Positions 32,032 to 32,060 of a stretch of DNA of 32,060 bases are shown here, in pieces (the first letter of the stretch is position 1; every line of letters begins with the position of its first letter). The notes beneath the pieces are model-generated. The model searched no databases. It was given only the letters and a program-made list of their open reading frames with translations, and had not been told where the DNA came from. Location: contig JAOPKB010000027.1 in NCBI GenBank assembly GCA_025517485.1, forward strand, positions 1 through 32,060. The letters run 5' to 3'. This DNA comes from Natronoglomus mannanivorans. Lineage in GTDB: Archaea; Halobacteriota; Halobacteria; Halobacteriales; Natrialbaceae. Both the position numbers and the translations under genes were made by a program.

Positions 32032-32060
32032 CCTCGGGCCTTGGGGCCGTCGGTCACTCC

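Noticed and set aside
1..32060. CRISPR array, rRNA or replication origin
   Set aside because: No regularly spaced repeats, rRNA-like segments, or orc1/cdc6 gene with origin boxes were seen.

Overview
The window is haloarchaeal chromosome, most likely from a Natrialba/Haloterrigena-type halophile. The evidence is high GC with strong G/C at codon third positions, very acidic proteins, and many genes with an archaeal TATA box centred about 26-28 nt before the start codon (leaderless transcripts). Marker proteins are RdfA, an archaea-specific SMC-related protein, a bacterio-opsin-activator-type regulator, archaetidylserine decarboxylase, CDC48 and the archaeal GHMP-type shikimate kinase. No rRNA, tRNA, CRISPR array or intact transposase was found.

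Layout. 1-3.4 kb: a secreted metzincin-like protease, a small unknown protein, and a stand-alone histidine ammonia-lyase. 3.7-9.4 kb: a degenerate-receiver/PAS/GAF/BAT/HTH_10 regulator, an aldo/keto reductase, a small unknown, a nucleotide-sugar-epimerase-like dehydrogenase, and an 85-residue unknown. 9.6-13.1 kb: a cell-shape locus with rdfA, a Rad50-like zinc-hook SMC-related protein and a UspA protein. 14-22 kb: mostly household genes (PssD, DoxX family, CDC48/CdcH, small zinc-finger proteins, DUF5796, shikimate kinase and chorismate mutase), separated by two long non-coding gaps.

22.1-24.8 kb is an island of three toxin-antitoxin operons (vapBC, mazEF, and AbrB-antitoxin/PIN toxin), all on the minus strand. 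They sit directly behind the chorismate mutase gene. After each operon lies a degenerate copy of the last codons of that gene: LNKVEQR(DSR), then LNNVEPRENR, then weakly VNKIEQR. The island therefore reads as a stepwise array of TA cassettes, each bounded by a gene-3'-end repeat. The third antitoxin carries a one-base frameshift.

25.2-29.1 kb is a compact plus-strand cluster encoding an acyl carrier protein, a beta-ketoacyl-ACP synthase, a 4'-phosphopantetheinyl transferase, a malonyl-CoA:ACP transacylase and a 3-oxoacyl-ACP reductase. All catalytic residues are present. It is a nearly complete ACP-dependent chain-building module, which is unusual because archaea generally lack ACP-dependent fatty acid synthesis. 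No dehydratase, enoyl reductase or thioesterase is adjacent. A DUF4188 monooxygenase-like gene faces it.

29.1-32 kb: DUF4188, a FIST-domain sensor and a YqjF/DUF2071 protein. The two candidates for something undescribed are the TA-cassette array at the chorismate mutase 3' end and the ACP-dependent synthase cluster beside it.
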